Shown in pieces: positions 7,624 through 15,566 of a stretch of DNA of 64,000 bases (positions are counted from its first letter, which is position 1; the number at the start of each line of letters is the position of its first letter). Source of the stretch: Streptomyces virginiae (GTDB taxonomy: Bacteria > Actinomycetota > Actinomycetes > Streptomycetales > Streptomycetaceae); assembly GCF_000720455.1 (NCBI RefSeq), contig NZ_JOAK01000005.1, forward strand, positions 248,001 to 312,000, read 5' to 3'. The translations under genes were made by a program, and so were the position numbers. The notes below the pieces were generated by a model. The model was given only the letters and a program-made list of their open reading frames with translations, searched no databases and was not told the DNA's origin.

Positions 7624-10029
7624 TCAGGCGACGGCGGTGACCGGCACCTGCGCGCCGTCCAGGGCGAGCTCCAGCACCTGGCGCACATCGGTCACCGGGT
7701 GCACCTCCAGCCCCTCCAGCACCTCGGCCGGGACGTCGTCCAGGTCGGCCTCGTTGCGCTTGGGGATGATGACGGTGGTCAGACCCGCCCGGTGGGCGGC
7801 GAGCAGCTTCTGCTTGACCCCGCCGATGGGCAGGACCCGCCCGGTCAGCGAGACCTCGCCGGTCATGGCCACGTCCGTGCGCACCTGCCGCCCGGAGAGC
7901 AGCGAGGCGAGGGCGGTGGTCATGGTGATGCCCGCGCTCGGACCGTCCTTGGGGACCGCGCCGGCCGGGAAGTGGATGTGCACGCCCCGGTCCTTGAGGT
8001 CGGCGACCGGGAGTTCCAGTTCGGCGCCGTGCGAGCGCAGGAAGCTCAGTGCGATCTGCGCCGACTCCTTCATCACGTCGCCCAGCTGGCCGGTGAGGGT
8101 CAGTCCGGCCGCGCCCGTCTCCGGGTCGGCCAGCGAGGCCTCCACGAACAGCACGTCGCCGCCCGCGCCGGTCACCGCGAGGCCGGTGGCCACGCCGGGG
8201 ACGGCGGTGCGCCGCTCGGACGGGTCCTGGGCGGATTCCGGCACGTGGTGCGGGCGTCCGATCAGGGCCCTCAGGTCGTCGGCGCCGATGCTGAAGGGCA
8301 GTTCCCGCTCCCCCAGCTCGTGCTGGGCGGCGACCTTGCGCAGCAGGCGTGCGACGGCCCGCTCCAGGGTGCGGACGCCCGCCTCGCGGGTGTACTCCCC
8401 GGCCAGCTTGCGCAGGGCGTCCTCCTCCAGGACCACCTCATCGGCGGCGAGCCCGGCGCGCTCCAGCTGGCGGGGCAGCAGGTGGTCGCGGGCGATGACG
8501 ACCTTCTCGTCCTCGGTGTAGCCGTCGAGGCGGACGAGCTCCATGCGGTCGGCGAGTGCCTCGGGGATGGCCTCCAGGACGTTGGCGGTGGCCAGGAAGA
8601 CGACGTCGCTCAGGTCCAGTTCGACCTCCAGGTAGTGGTCCCGGAAGGTGTGGTTCTGGGCGGGGTCGAGGACCTCCAGGAGGGCGGCCGCGGGGTCGCC
8701 GCGGAAGTCGGAGCCGACCTTGTCGATCTCGTCGAGGAGCACCACGGGGTTCATCGACCCGGCCTCCTTGACGGCCCGGACGATGCGGCCCGGCAGGGCG
8801 CCGACGTAGGTCCGGCGGTGGCCGCGCACCTCGGCCTCGTCCCGGACACCGCCGAGGGCGACGCGGACGAACTTGCGGCCCATGGCGTGGGCCACGCTCT
8901 CGCCCAACGAGGTCTTTCCGACCCCGGGCGGGCCCACGAGCGCGAGGACGGCGCCGCCGCGGCGGCCGCCGATGACGCCCATGCCGCGCTCGCCGCGGCG
9001 CTTGCGCACGGCCAGGTACTCGGTGATGCGGTCCTTCACGTCGCTGAGACCGGCGTGTTCGGCGTCCAGGACCGCCCGGGCGCCCTGAATGTCGTACTGG
9101 TCCTCGGTGCGCTCGTTCCAGGGCAGTTCGAGGACGGTGTCGAGCCAGGTGCGGATCCAGGAGCCCTCGGGGCTCTGGTCGCTGGAGCGCTCCAGCTTGT
9201 CGACCTCCTTGAGGGCGGCCTCCCGGACCTTCTCGGGGAGGTCGGCGGCCTCGACGCGGGCCCGGTAGTCGTCGGACTCCTCGCCGTCCTTCTCGCCGTT
9301 CAGCTCGCGCAGTTCCTTGCGTACGGCCTCCAGCTGGCGGCGCAGCAGGAACTCGCGCTGCTGCTTGTCGACGCCGTCCTGGACGTCCTTGGCGATGGAC
9401 TCGGCGACGTCCTGTTCGGCGAGATGGTCGCTGAGCGCCTTGATCGCGAGCTTGAGGCGGGCGACCGGGTCGGCCGTCTCCAGGAGTTCGACCTTCTGCT
9501 CGACCGTCAGGAACGGCGAGTATCCGGAGTTGTCGGCGAGGGCGGAGACCCCTTCGATCTGCTGGACGCGGTCCACGACCTGCCAGGCACCGCGCTTCTT
9601 GAGCCAGCTGGTGGCGAGCGCCTTGTACTCCTTGACGAGCTCGGCGACGGCGCCCGGCAGCGGATCGGGGACCGTCTCGTCCACGGTCTCGCCCTCGACC
9701 CAGAGCGCCGCTCCGGGCCCGGTGGTGCCGGCGCCGATGCGGACGCGGCCGAGGCCGCGGATGAGCGCGCCCGGGTCGCCCCCGGAGAGCCGGCCGACCT
9801 GCTCGACGGTTCCGAGCACACCGGTCGCGGCGTACTTCCCGTCGATCCGCGGCACGAGCAGCACCCGGGGTTTTCCGCTGCCGTTCTTTCCGGCGGCGGC
9901 CTGCGCGGCCTCCACGGCGGCGCGCACTTCGGCGTCGGACAGGTCCAGCGGAACGACCATTCCGGGCAGCACGACCTCGTCGTCGAGCGGCAGTACGGGC
10001 AGGGTGAGCGTTACGGACGTCGAAGCCAT
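7624..10029 (-). CDS. lon: ATP-dependent Lon protease
   Basis: Full-length Lon (801 residues). It has the N-terminal LON domain (LPVLPLDDEVVLPGM), an AAA+ module with Walker A GPPGVGKTSLGE and Walker B VVLLDEIDK, and a C-terminal protease domain with catalytic Ser698 in KDGPSAGITM and Lys739 in GGVKQKLL. It degrades misfolded and regulatory proteins in the cytoplasm. ATG 10029 follows GGAGGGA. A HAIR-like inverted repeat lies 22 bp upstream of the start, so heat-shock control by HspR is likely. The gene ends with a hairpin terminator. Confidence 0.97.
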   Translation of the reverse strand: MASTSVTLTLPVLPLDDEVVLPGMVVPLDLSDAEVRAAVEAAQAAAGKNGSGKPRVLLVPRIDGKYAATGVLGTVEQVGRLSGGDPGALIRGLGRVRIGAGTTGPGAALWVEGETVDETVPDPLPGAVAELVKEYKALATSWLKKRGAWQVVDRVQQIEGVSALADNSGYSPFLTVEQKVELLETADPVARLKLAIKALSDHLAEQDVAESIAKDVQDGVDKQQREFLLRRQLEAVRKELRELNGEKDGEESDDYRARVEAADLPEKVREAALKEVDKLERSSDQSPEGSWIRTWLDTVLELPWNERTEDQYDIQGARAVLDAEHAGLSDVKDRITEYLAVRKRRGERGMGVIGGRRGGAVLALVGPPGVGKTSLGESVAHAMGRKFVRVALGGVRDEAEVRGHRRTYVGALPGRIVRAVKEAGSMNPVVLLDEIDKVGSDFRGDPAAALLEVLDPAQNHTFRDHYLEVELDLSDVVFLATANVLEAIPEALADRMELVRLDGYTEDEKVVIARDHLLPRQLERAGLAADEVVLEEDALRKLAGEYTREAGVRTLERAVARLLRKVAAQHELGERELPFSIGADDLRALIGRPHHVPESAQDPSERRTAVPGVATGLAVTGAGGDVLFVEASLADPETGAAGLTLTGQLGDVMKESAQIALSFLRSHGAELELPVADLKDRGVHIHFPAGAVPKDGPSAGITMTTALASLLSGRQVRTDVAMTGEVSLTGRVLPIGGVKQKLLAAHRAGLTTVIIPKRNEADLDDVPAEVLEGLEVHPVTDVRQVLELALDGAQVPVTAVA

Positions 10030-10050
10030 GATCTTCCCTCCGGCAGTGAA

Positions 10051-10071
10051 GTTGAGCTATCCCGACTCAAT
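10051..10071 (-). promoter_or_regulatory. HAIR-like element (HspR operator) upstream of lon
   Basis: GTTGAGC-N7-ACTCAAT matches the HspR inverted repeat CTTGAGT-N7-ACTCAAG except at the outermost bases and one inner base. The spacing of 7 is exact, and it sits just upstream of the lon ribosome site. HspR is known to repress chaperone and lon genes in Streptomyces. Confidence 0.75.
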
Positions 10072-10151
10072 GCATCTGCGCCTGCCGATGTTCCCCAACG
10101 CCCGTTCGCCGGGGGCGAACGCGCCCGGGCCGCCTCCCGGACCGGGGGCGG

Positions 10152-10910
10152 TCAGCCGTTCAGGGGGGAGATGGTGACCTCGCCGGAGGTGGTTTTCGCC
10201 GACAGGCGGGAGGGGGCGGAGGCGTCGTCGGGGACGGAGACGTGGCGGGCGCCCGAGGTGGTGAAGACCGCGAGCCGGTAGGGGGCGTGGGGCACCTTCA
10301 GGCTGACGTCGCCGGAGGTCGTCTCGGCGAGCACCGAGGAGGGTGCCTTCACGAAGTCCAGGCGCGCGTCGCCCGAGTCGGAGCGCACCGACGTGTCCGG
10401 GCCGGACAGTCCGGTGGCGGTGATCTCGCCCGAGCTGGTGCTGATCTCCAGGGGTCCGGTGATGCCCTCGGCCCGGACGTCGCCGGAGTCGGCCTCCACC
10501 TCGGCGGCGGCGACGCCCGTCACGCTGATGTCGCCGCTGTCGCTCTCCAGCGTGACCTTCGCGGAGGCGGGGACCTCCAGCCGGTAGTCGATGGAGCAGC
10601 TCGCCGAGCAGCCGTTGGTGAAGGTGAGCACGCCCCCGCTGACCTGCTGGCCGGGCGTGGGAACGGTGTCGCCGCGGTAGTGGACCGTACGGCGGACCGT
10701 GACGCCGGGACCGGTCCCCGGCGTGATCTCGATCGACCCGGCCCGGGCGCCGGTCACCTCGACGGCGGTGACCGCCTCGGTGACCGTGGTGTCGGCGCTC
10801 GCCGTCCTGCGCGGGCCGTCGGTGAAGGAGCATCCGGCCAGGACGAGGCCGGCCGCGAGGGCGACGGCCGTGGCGCGGGCGGCCCGGGCCGCGGTGGGGT
10901 GGGAAGTCAT
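10152..10910 (-). CDS. DUF4097 beta-repeat lipoprotein
   Basis: A 252-residue secreted lipoprotein: a Tat- or Sec-like N-terminus with two arginines, a hydrophobic stretch and lipobox LVLAGC with Cys27. The mature part is a DUF4097 beta-solenoid-like region in which short units of the type SGDISVTGV / SGDVRAEGI / SGEITATGL recur every ~20 residues. Function is unknown; members are often assumed to be cell-surface or scaffold proteins. It stands alone between lon and a divergent secreted small protein. A second DUF4097 protein (non-lipoprotein) occurs later in the window. Confidence 0.85.
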   Translation of the reverse strand: MTSHPTAARAARATAVALAAGLVLAGCSFTDGPRRTASADTTVTEAVTAVEVTGARAGSIEITPGTGPGVTVRRTVHYRGDTVPTPGQQVSGGVLTFTNGCSASCSIDYRLEVPASAKVTLESDSGDISVTGVAAAEVEADSGDVRAEGITGPLEISTSSGEITATGLSGPDTSVRSDSGDARLDFVKAPSSVLAETTSGDVSLKVPHAPYRLAVFTTSGARHVSVPDDASAPSRLSAKTTSGEVTISPLNG

Positions 10911-11152
10911 GCCCCGATCCTGCGGTGCCGGCGCCGCGCGGCCGATGGTGCCGGTACCCGGATCCGGTGTGGGGTTATCCCCCGGGTCCGGCGGGCCGGA
11001 CCCGGCGCGCCGGGCCGGGCCGGGCCGGCTTCGGCCGTTCGGTCCGAGCAGGGTCGTTTCCTCCTCATCCGTACGCGTGACGCGTGGATGCGCGCCCGCC
11101 GCCCGGGCAGAGGTGGCTGCGGCAACGTTCCCACCCGTAGAAAGAACAGCTG

Positions 11153-11497
11153 ATGCGTCTCCGCTCCGCCTTCACCGCCGTTCTCGGCGCCGCCCTGCTC
11201 CTCGTCGCCGTCCCGGCCTCCGCCTCCGCCGCCTCGGGGCGGTTCCTGTACGAGTACGTGACCGTCGATGGCTACGAGGCCACCGGTTTCCTCAACGACC
11301 CGGCGGACGACCAGTGCTTCAACCTCCCCGGCGTCGGCCAGGAGAACCCCGAGCCCGGTCACTCGCCGAGGAACCGCACCGACGCCTGGGCCACGGTCTT
11401 CGCCGACACCGACTGCGAGGGGCCCTCCTTCCGGCTGCGGCCCCACACCGGCGGGGCGTCAGAGCGCCTGAAGGTGCGCTCCGTCGTCTTCGGCTGA
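11153..11497 (+). CDS. Small secreted protein of unknown function
   Basis: This 114-residue protein has a clear Sec signal peptide (MRLRSAFTAVLGAALLLVAVPASASA, cleavage likely after ASASA). The mature domain is short and aromatic at its start (FLYEYVTVDGYEATGF), with two Cys (QCFN and DTDCEG) that could form a disulfide. I do not recognise a family. The 3' end overlaps the convergent sulfurtransferase gene by 39 bp. The ribosome site is weak. Extracellular location is the only well-supported inference. Confidence 0.7.
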   Translation: MRLRSAFTAVLGAALLLVAVPASASAASGRFLYEYVTVDGYEATGFLNDPADDQCFNLPGVGQENPEPGHSPRNRTDAWATVFADTDCEGPSFRLRPHTGGASERLKVRSVVFG

Positions 11498-12394
11498 CGC
11501 CGGGGCGGCGCCCACGCCCGCGCCCGGGCCGGTGACGACCGGGCGCAGCGGGGAGGTTAGGCCCCACTCGCTCCAGGAGCCGTCGTACACCGCCAGGTCC
11601 CGGTAGCCGGCGAGTTCGGCGCCGAGGGCCAGCACGCAGGCGGTCACCCCGGAGCCGCAGCTGAAGCGGAGTCGTTCGCGCCCGCCCGTAACCGCCTCGA
11701 AGGCCGCGCGGAGTTCCCCGGCCGGGCGCATCAGGCCGTCGGGGCTCTGGAGTTCGCCGAACGGCAGGCCGGCGGCGCCCGGCATGTGGCCGCCGCGCAG
11801 GCCCGGACGGGGTTCGGGGGCGGTGCCTTCGAAGCGCTCGCGGGTACGGGCGTCGAGGACGGCCGCGGCCGGGTCGGACAGGGCTGCGGCGACGGTCCGG
11901 GCGTCGACGAACAGCCCCGGGCGGGGCCGGGCGGTGAAGGTGCCGCGCGGGCCCCCGTACGCCGGGGCGGTGGCCTCGACGGGCAGGCCGGCGGCCGTCC
12001 AGGCGGGCAGTCCCCCGTCGAGGACGGCGGCCCGGTCGAAGCCCATGGCGCGCAGCATCCACCAGGCGCGGGCGCTGGAGTAGATGCCGGCGCCGTCGTA
12101 GACGACGACGGTGTCGGTGTCGTCGACGCCGAGGGACCGCAGCGCGTCGGTGAACCCGGCGGGCCCGGGCATGGTGTGCGGGGCGGGCGCCGCGTGGTCG
12201 GAGAGGGCTCCGTCGAGGTCGAAGGGGCGGGCGCCGGGGATGCGGTGGCCCGCGGCGCGGTGGGCGCCGACGGAGGCGTCGAAGACGACCAGTCCGGGAG
12301 CGCCGAGCCGGGCGGCCAGCCAGTCGGCCCCGACCAGCGGTCCGGGGTTCGCGGGCCCGGGCGCGCGGGACGCGGGGTGGTCGGACGTGGGCAT
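11459..12394 (-). CDS. sseA: 3-Mercaptopyruvate/thiosulfate sulfurtransferase (tandem rhodanese)
   Basis: 311 residues with two rhodanese domains. The active-site loop is CGSGVT with Cys246, the pattern of mercaptopyruvate rather than thiosulfate sulfurtransferases, followed by TACVLALGAELAGY. The N-terminal (inactive) repeat contains the linker ATGHRIPGA type sequence (here AAGHRIPGARPFDLDG). ATG 12394 has AGGAGG 9 nt upstream. It transfers sulfur to thiols or cyanide in the cytoplasm. Its last 13 codons overlap the opposite-strand secreted-protein gene. Confidence 0.88.
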   Translation of the reverse strand: MPTSDHPASRAPGPANPGPLVGADWLAARLGAPGLVVFDASVGAHRAAGHRIPGARPFDLDGALSDHAAPAPHTMPGPAGFTDALRSLGVDDTDTVVVYDGAGIYSSARAWWMLRAMGFDRAAVLDGGLPAWTAAGLPVEATAPAYGGPRGTFTARPRPGLFVDARTVAAALSDPAAAVLDARTRERFEGTAPEPRPGLRGGHMPGAAGLPFGELQSPDGLMRPAGELRAAFEAVTGGRERLRFSCGSGVTACVLALGAELAGYRDLAVYDGSWSEWGLTSPLRPVVTGPGAGVGAAPASAEDDGAHLQAL

Positions 12395-12795
12395 ACGGCA
12401 CCTCCTGGAGGCTCGGCTTGCCGCACCCGCCCGAGGGGGGCGGGGCGGCCCGCCGGCTGAGCGACGCGGTCGCCCCCATCCTCCGGCGCGCCCCCACCCG
12501 GCGGGCAACCGCCCCCGTGCGGCGCGGGCTTGCCGCACCGTCCACCCGCGCGGGGACCCGGCGAAGTCCGTGCGCGCACCGGCACGGCGGACGCCGGGGG
12601 ATCACCCCGGGCGAAACCCCTGCAAGGCCAGGGGCCGCGCGCGTCCACCGGACGCGTCGGGGCGTGCCCGACGCCTGGCGGGCCGGGGGCGACGCGGGAC
12701 GCGCAGACCGGGGGCGGCCCGGGATCCCTCCTGACGGAGTCCGGGGACGAGGGGGTACCGGCGGTGCGAACCCGGCCCGGTCCGCAGATCACGCC
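12395..12795. other. Intergenic region without a recognised gene
   Basis: Four hundred bases between the sulfurtransferase and glycosyltransferase genes. No ORF with credible content was found. The 13-bp string GGCTTGCCGCACC occurs twice in the same orientation (near 12415 and 12526). I looked for SAM-type riboswitch cores because of the sulfur gene and saw none. Confidence 0.5.
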
Positions 12796-14187
12796 CTAGG
12801 AAGTGTCCGCGCAGCCGCCGGGGCGGGCGTAGACCGCTACCCGGGCTCCGCGCACGCCGGTGACCGAGCAGAGGTCGAACGAGCCCGCCAGCACCTCCCG
12901 CTTGGCCGCCTCGCGCGGGTACGGGTCCAGCGGCTCGCCCACCGGGTCCAGCAGGGCGATCACCCGGGGCGACGCGAGCAGGGCCGCGCGGATCCGTTCC
13001 GGGGGCAGCTCGGTGCCCTGGAGGCTGTGCGAGGCCGCCGGGGAGGCTGCCAGGGCGGGGTCGCGCAGGCCCGCGTAGACGTCCGGCGAGGACAGCAGCC
13101 ACTCGCGCCTGCGGGAAGGCATGAACACCACGGCGTCCCCCGGCCGGGCCCGCTCCCGTACCGCGGCGGCCACCGCGAGGACGTCGTCCTTGCGGCTCTC
13201 GGGGGTGCGCAGCCACGCCGACCACAGGCCGAACGGCACGAGGAGGACGACCGCCGCCGCCCACGGCCGCCATCCGCGGACGGCGGCCAGCCGTGCGCCG
13301 GCCAGCAGGGCGGGCCCGGCCAGCGCGTAGAGCACGTACCGGTCGACGTACCAGGGGTTGAGCAGCGAGATCGCCATCAGCAGTCCGGGCGGCAGCAGGA
13401 CCAGGGGCAGCGCCACCCGTACGAGGTCCTTCGGTGCGCCCCGCGCGAGCAGCAGGGAGGCGGCGCCGACCACCGCGTACGCGGCCCAGTCCTGCCAGCT
13501 CGGCCTGCCCAGCCAGCCGAGCTGCTGGTGCGCCTGGCGCACGCTCACGACGGCGAGCGGCAGCAGCAGGACGGCGACGGTCGCGGCGCTCCGCCGCCAG
13601 CCCCGGGAGTGCCGGGCGGTGAAGGCGTGGGCGAGCAGCGCGAGCGCGGCGAACTCGTGGAGCCAGCAGCCGATCAGCAGCACCACGGTGTAGGCGGCCC
13701 ACCGCTCGCGCAGCATCAGGTACGTCGCCCACACCACGGCGGCGGCGACCAGCGCGTACGAGCGGCCCTCCTGCGCGTACATCTGGACGGGGGGCAGCAC
13801 GGCGTACGCGCAGCCGGCGATGAGGGCGGCCCGCTCCCCCACGAGCCGGTGCGCGACGGCGGCCACCCCCGCGGCGGCGAGGGCGGTGGCGGCGACGGAG
13901 GGCAGCCGCAGTGCCCACAGGCCGCCGTCCCAGGTCTGGAACACGCCGTGCATGAGGACGTAGTAGAGGCCGTGCACGGCGTCGACCCGGCCGAGGAGGT
14001 CCCCTATCCCGCCGAGCGACCGGTGCGCCACCTGCCAGGTGACGGACTCGTCGCGCCACATGCCGCCGCCCCGCTCCAGGCCCCAGAGGCCGAGGACCGC
14101 GGCGAGCAGCGGCGGGAGCGGGCGCCATGGCGCGATGCGGCGGATGGCGGCCTCCTGAAGCTGTCGGATCGGGGGTGCGGACTCCAT
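12796..14187 (-). CDS. Polytopic glycosyltransferase of the GT39/mannosyltransferase type
   Basis: A protein of about 463 residues and at least nine hydrophobic helices. The first extracytoplasmic loop has GMWRDESVTWQVAHRS, resembling the D/E-containing catalytic loop of GT39/GT-C transferases that use polyprenyl-phosphate sugars. Later YAQEGRSYAL and NPWYVDRYVLYA are also family-like. ATG 14187 sits next to an inverted repeat shared with the divergent lipoprotein gene; no strong ribosome site is seen, so leaderless translation is possible. The substrate is unknown: a wall glycopolymer or secreted protein. Confidence 0.8.
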   Translation of the reverse strand: MESAPPIRQLQEAAIRRIAPWRPLPPLLAAVLGLWGLERGGGMWRDESVTWQVAHRSLGGIGDLLGRVDAVHGLYYVLMHGVFQTWDGGLWALRLPSVAATALAAAGVAAVAHRLVGERAALIAGCAYAVLPPVQMYAQEGRSYALVAAAVVWATYLMLRERWAAYTVVLLIGCWLHEFAALALLAHAFTARHSRGWRRSAATVAVLLLPLAVVSVRQAHQQLGWLGRPSWQDWAAYAVVGAASLLLARGAPKDLVRVALPLVLLPPGLLMAISLLNPWYVDRYVLYALAGPALLAGARLAAVRGWRPWAAAVVLLVPFGLWSAWLRTPESRKDDVLAVAAAVRERARPGDAVVFMPSRRREWLLSSPDVYAGLRDPALAASPAASHSLQGTELPPERIRAALLASPRVIALLDPVGEPLDPYPREAAKREVLAGSFDLCSVTGVRGARVAVYARPGGCADTS

Positions 14188-14207
14188 ACTCGGGGGTGGA
14201 CCCGAGT
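14188..14207. promoter_or_regulatory. Perfect inverted repeat between divergent genes
   Basis: ACTCGGG-N6-CCCGAGT lies in the 36-bp gap between the glycosyltransferase and lipoprotein starts. It could be a shared operator or part of a hairpin in one of the leaders. Confidence 0.5.
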
Positions 14208-14223
14208 GTCTGCGGAGGTGGGT

Positions 14224-14811
14224 GTGCGCGCGTTCCGGGCGGTGGCGGCGGTACTTCTGAGCGCGGTGGTCCTGGCGGGGTGCGGACCGTCCGGTTCCGG
14301 TGGCGCCGACGACGCACGGCCGGGGGGCTCCGCGGAACCGGCCACGAGTACGGGTACGAGTACGGGCGCCGGCCCCGCCGCGAGCCCGAGCACCGGCCCG
14401 AGCCCCAGCACCGGCACCGGAACCGGCACCGGAACCGGCACCGGCACCGGCCCGAGCGCGGTTCCCGCCCCCGGCGACACCCTGGTCCGGGTCACCCGCA
14501 GCGGTGGCTTCGCCGGCGAGACCCACACCCTCGTGGTGAAGGGCGACGGCTCGTGGTCCCGGCTGGACGGGAAGGCGCAGCCGGAGGGCACCGGAAAGCT
14601 GTCGGAGCAGGAGCTGGCGGCCCTGCGCACGGCGCTCCGGGAGGCCGACTTCGCCCGTCTGCCCAGGATCGCGACGGGCGGTCCCAAGATCTACGACGGG
14701 TTCTTCTACGCCTTCGCGCACGGCGGGTACGAGGTCGCCGGCGAGCAGGGGTCCCTGCCGCCCGCCCTGGAGCGGGTGGCGCAAGCGCTGCCGCCGTTCA
14801 CGGCGCGCTGA
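14224..14811 (+). CDS. Lipoprotein with Gly/Thr-rich linker, unknown function
   Basis: 195 residues. The signal (VRAFRAVAAVLLSAVVLAGC) ends at lipobox Cys20. Residues ~30-80 are a TG/PS-rich linker coded by a CACCGG-type hexamer repeat. A compact C-terminal domain of ~110 residues begins VRVTRSGGFAGETHTLVVKGDGSWSR and is widespread in actinomycete lipoproteins of unknown role. GTG 14224 is preferred because GGAGG lies 5 nt upstream; GTG 14206 is possible. The end overlaps the convergent TetR gene by 14 bp. The close head-to-head placement with the glycosyltransferase hints at shared regulation. Confidence 0.75.
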   Translation: MRAFRAVAAVLLSAVVLAGCGPSGSGGADDARPGGSAEPATSTGTSTGAGPAASPSTGPSPSTGTGTGTGTGTGTGPSAVPAPGDTLVRVTRSGGFAGETHTLVVKGDGSWSRLDGKAQPEGTGKLSEQELAALRTALREADFARLPRIATGGPKIYDGFFYAFAHGGYEVAGEQGSLPPALERVAQALPPFTAR

Positions 14812-15433
14812 GCTCCCGCAGCAGCCGGTCCAGGAAGCCGCGCAGCCGGGCCGGCATGTCCACGCTTTCGGGTGCGAGCACCCACTGGATCTGGAGTCCG
14901 TCCATGACGGCGAGGATCTCCCGGCCGGCGGCCTCGCAGTCGGTGCCGGGACGCAGTTCCCCGCGGGCGACGCCCGCCCGCAGCAGTTCCACGGTGTGGT
15001 CGAGCACCCGGGCGTAGCGCTGCCTGAAGTACTCGTGTGCGGGGTGGCCGGGGTTGGCCGCCTCGCCCACCAGGGTGTTGAACATGCGGACGAGGCCGGG
15101 CCGCCGCGCGTTGTCCTCGGCGAGGGCGACGACGGTGGCGAAGTGGGCGGCGACCGACTCGGGGGGCGTGGCGAACAGCCGCTGGACGTCGTGCTGCTCG
15201 CTCTGGGCGAGGACCGACAGCAGCAGGTCCTCCTTGCCGCGGAAGTGGTGCAGCAGGCCGCCCTGGGTGATCCCGCAGGCGGCCGCTATCCGGGCCAGCG
15301 AAGAGGCGTGGAAGCCCCACAGCGCGAAGTGCTCGACGGCGGTGTCGAGGATCTTCTGCCGGCGCGCGTCACCGACGGCGTAGGTCCCCCGCCCCGAGCC
15401 CTTCGCGGCCGCTCGCGGCCTGTCCTGTGCCAT
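14798..15433 (-). CDS. TetR/AcrR-family transcriptional regulator
   Basis: 211 residues. The N-terminal TetR HTH is obvious: ILDTAVEHFALWGFHASSLARIAAACGITQGGLLHHFRGKEDLL. The rest is the helical ligand-binding domain. ATG 15433 is chosen; GTG 15442 would add three residues. It is divergent from the GH3 gene and the 133-bp gap contains an 8-bp-arm inverted repeat, so it very likely represses that beta-glucosidase, with a sugar as inducer. Confidence 0.9.
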   Translation of the reverse strand: MAQDRPRAAAKGSGRGTYAVGDARRQKILDTAVEHFALWGFHASSLARIAAACGITQGGLLHHFRGKEDLLLSVLAQSEQHDVQRLFATPPESVAAHFATVVALAEDNARRPGLVRMFNTLVGEAANPGHPAHEYFRQRYARVLDHTVELLRAGVARGELRPGTDCEAAGREILAVMDGLQIQWVLAPESVDMPARLRGFLDRLLRELSAP

Positions 15434-15485
15434 GCGGCCCACCCTACGGGCGCCGGCACCCGGGGCCTGTGACCCGCGTCACCCA

Positions 15486-15513
15486 CGAAAACCTAGCACC
15501 CACACGGTTTTCG
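15486..15513. promoter_or_regulatory. Probable TetR operator
   Basis: CGAAAACC-N12-GGTTTTCG, perfect 8-bp arms, lies between the TetR and GH3 genes. It is much more AT-rich than its surroundings, typical of a conserved operator. Confidence 0.7.
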
Positions 15514-15566
15514 GTTCTGCGTTGACCCTGCCGATCCGCCGCAGGTCACGTGGTCCAGGAGCCGCC

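Noticed and set aside
12395..12795. Possible sulfur-related riboswitch upstream of the sulfurtransferase
   Set aside because: No SAM-I, SAM-II or SAM-IV core could be recognised on the relevant strand.
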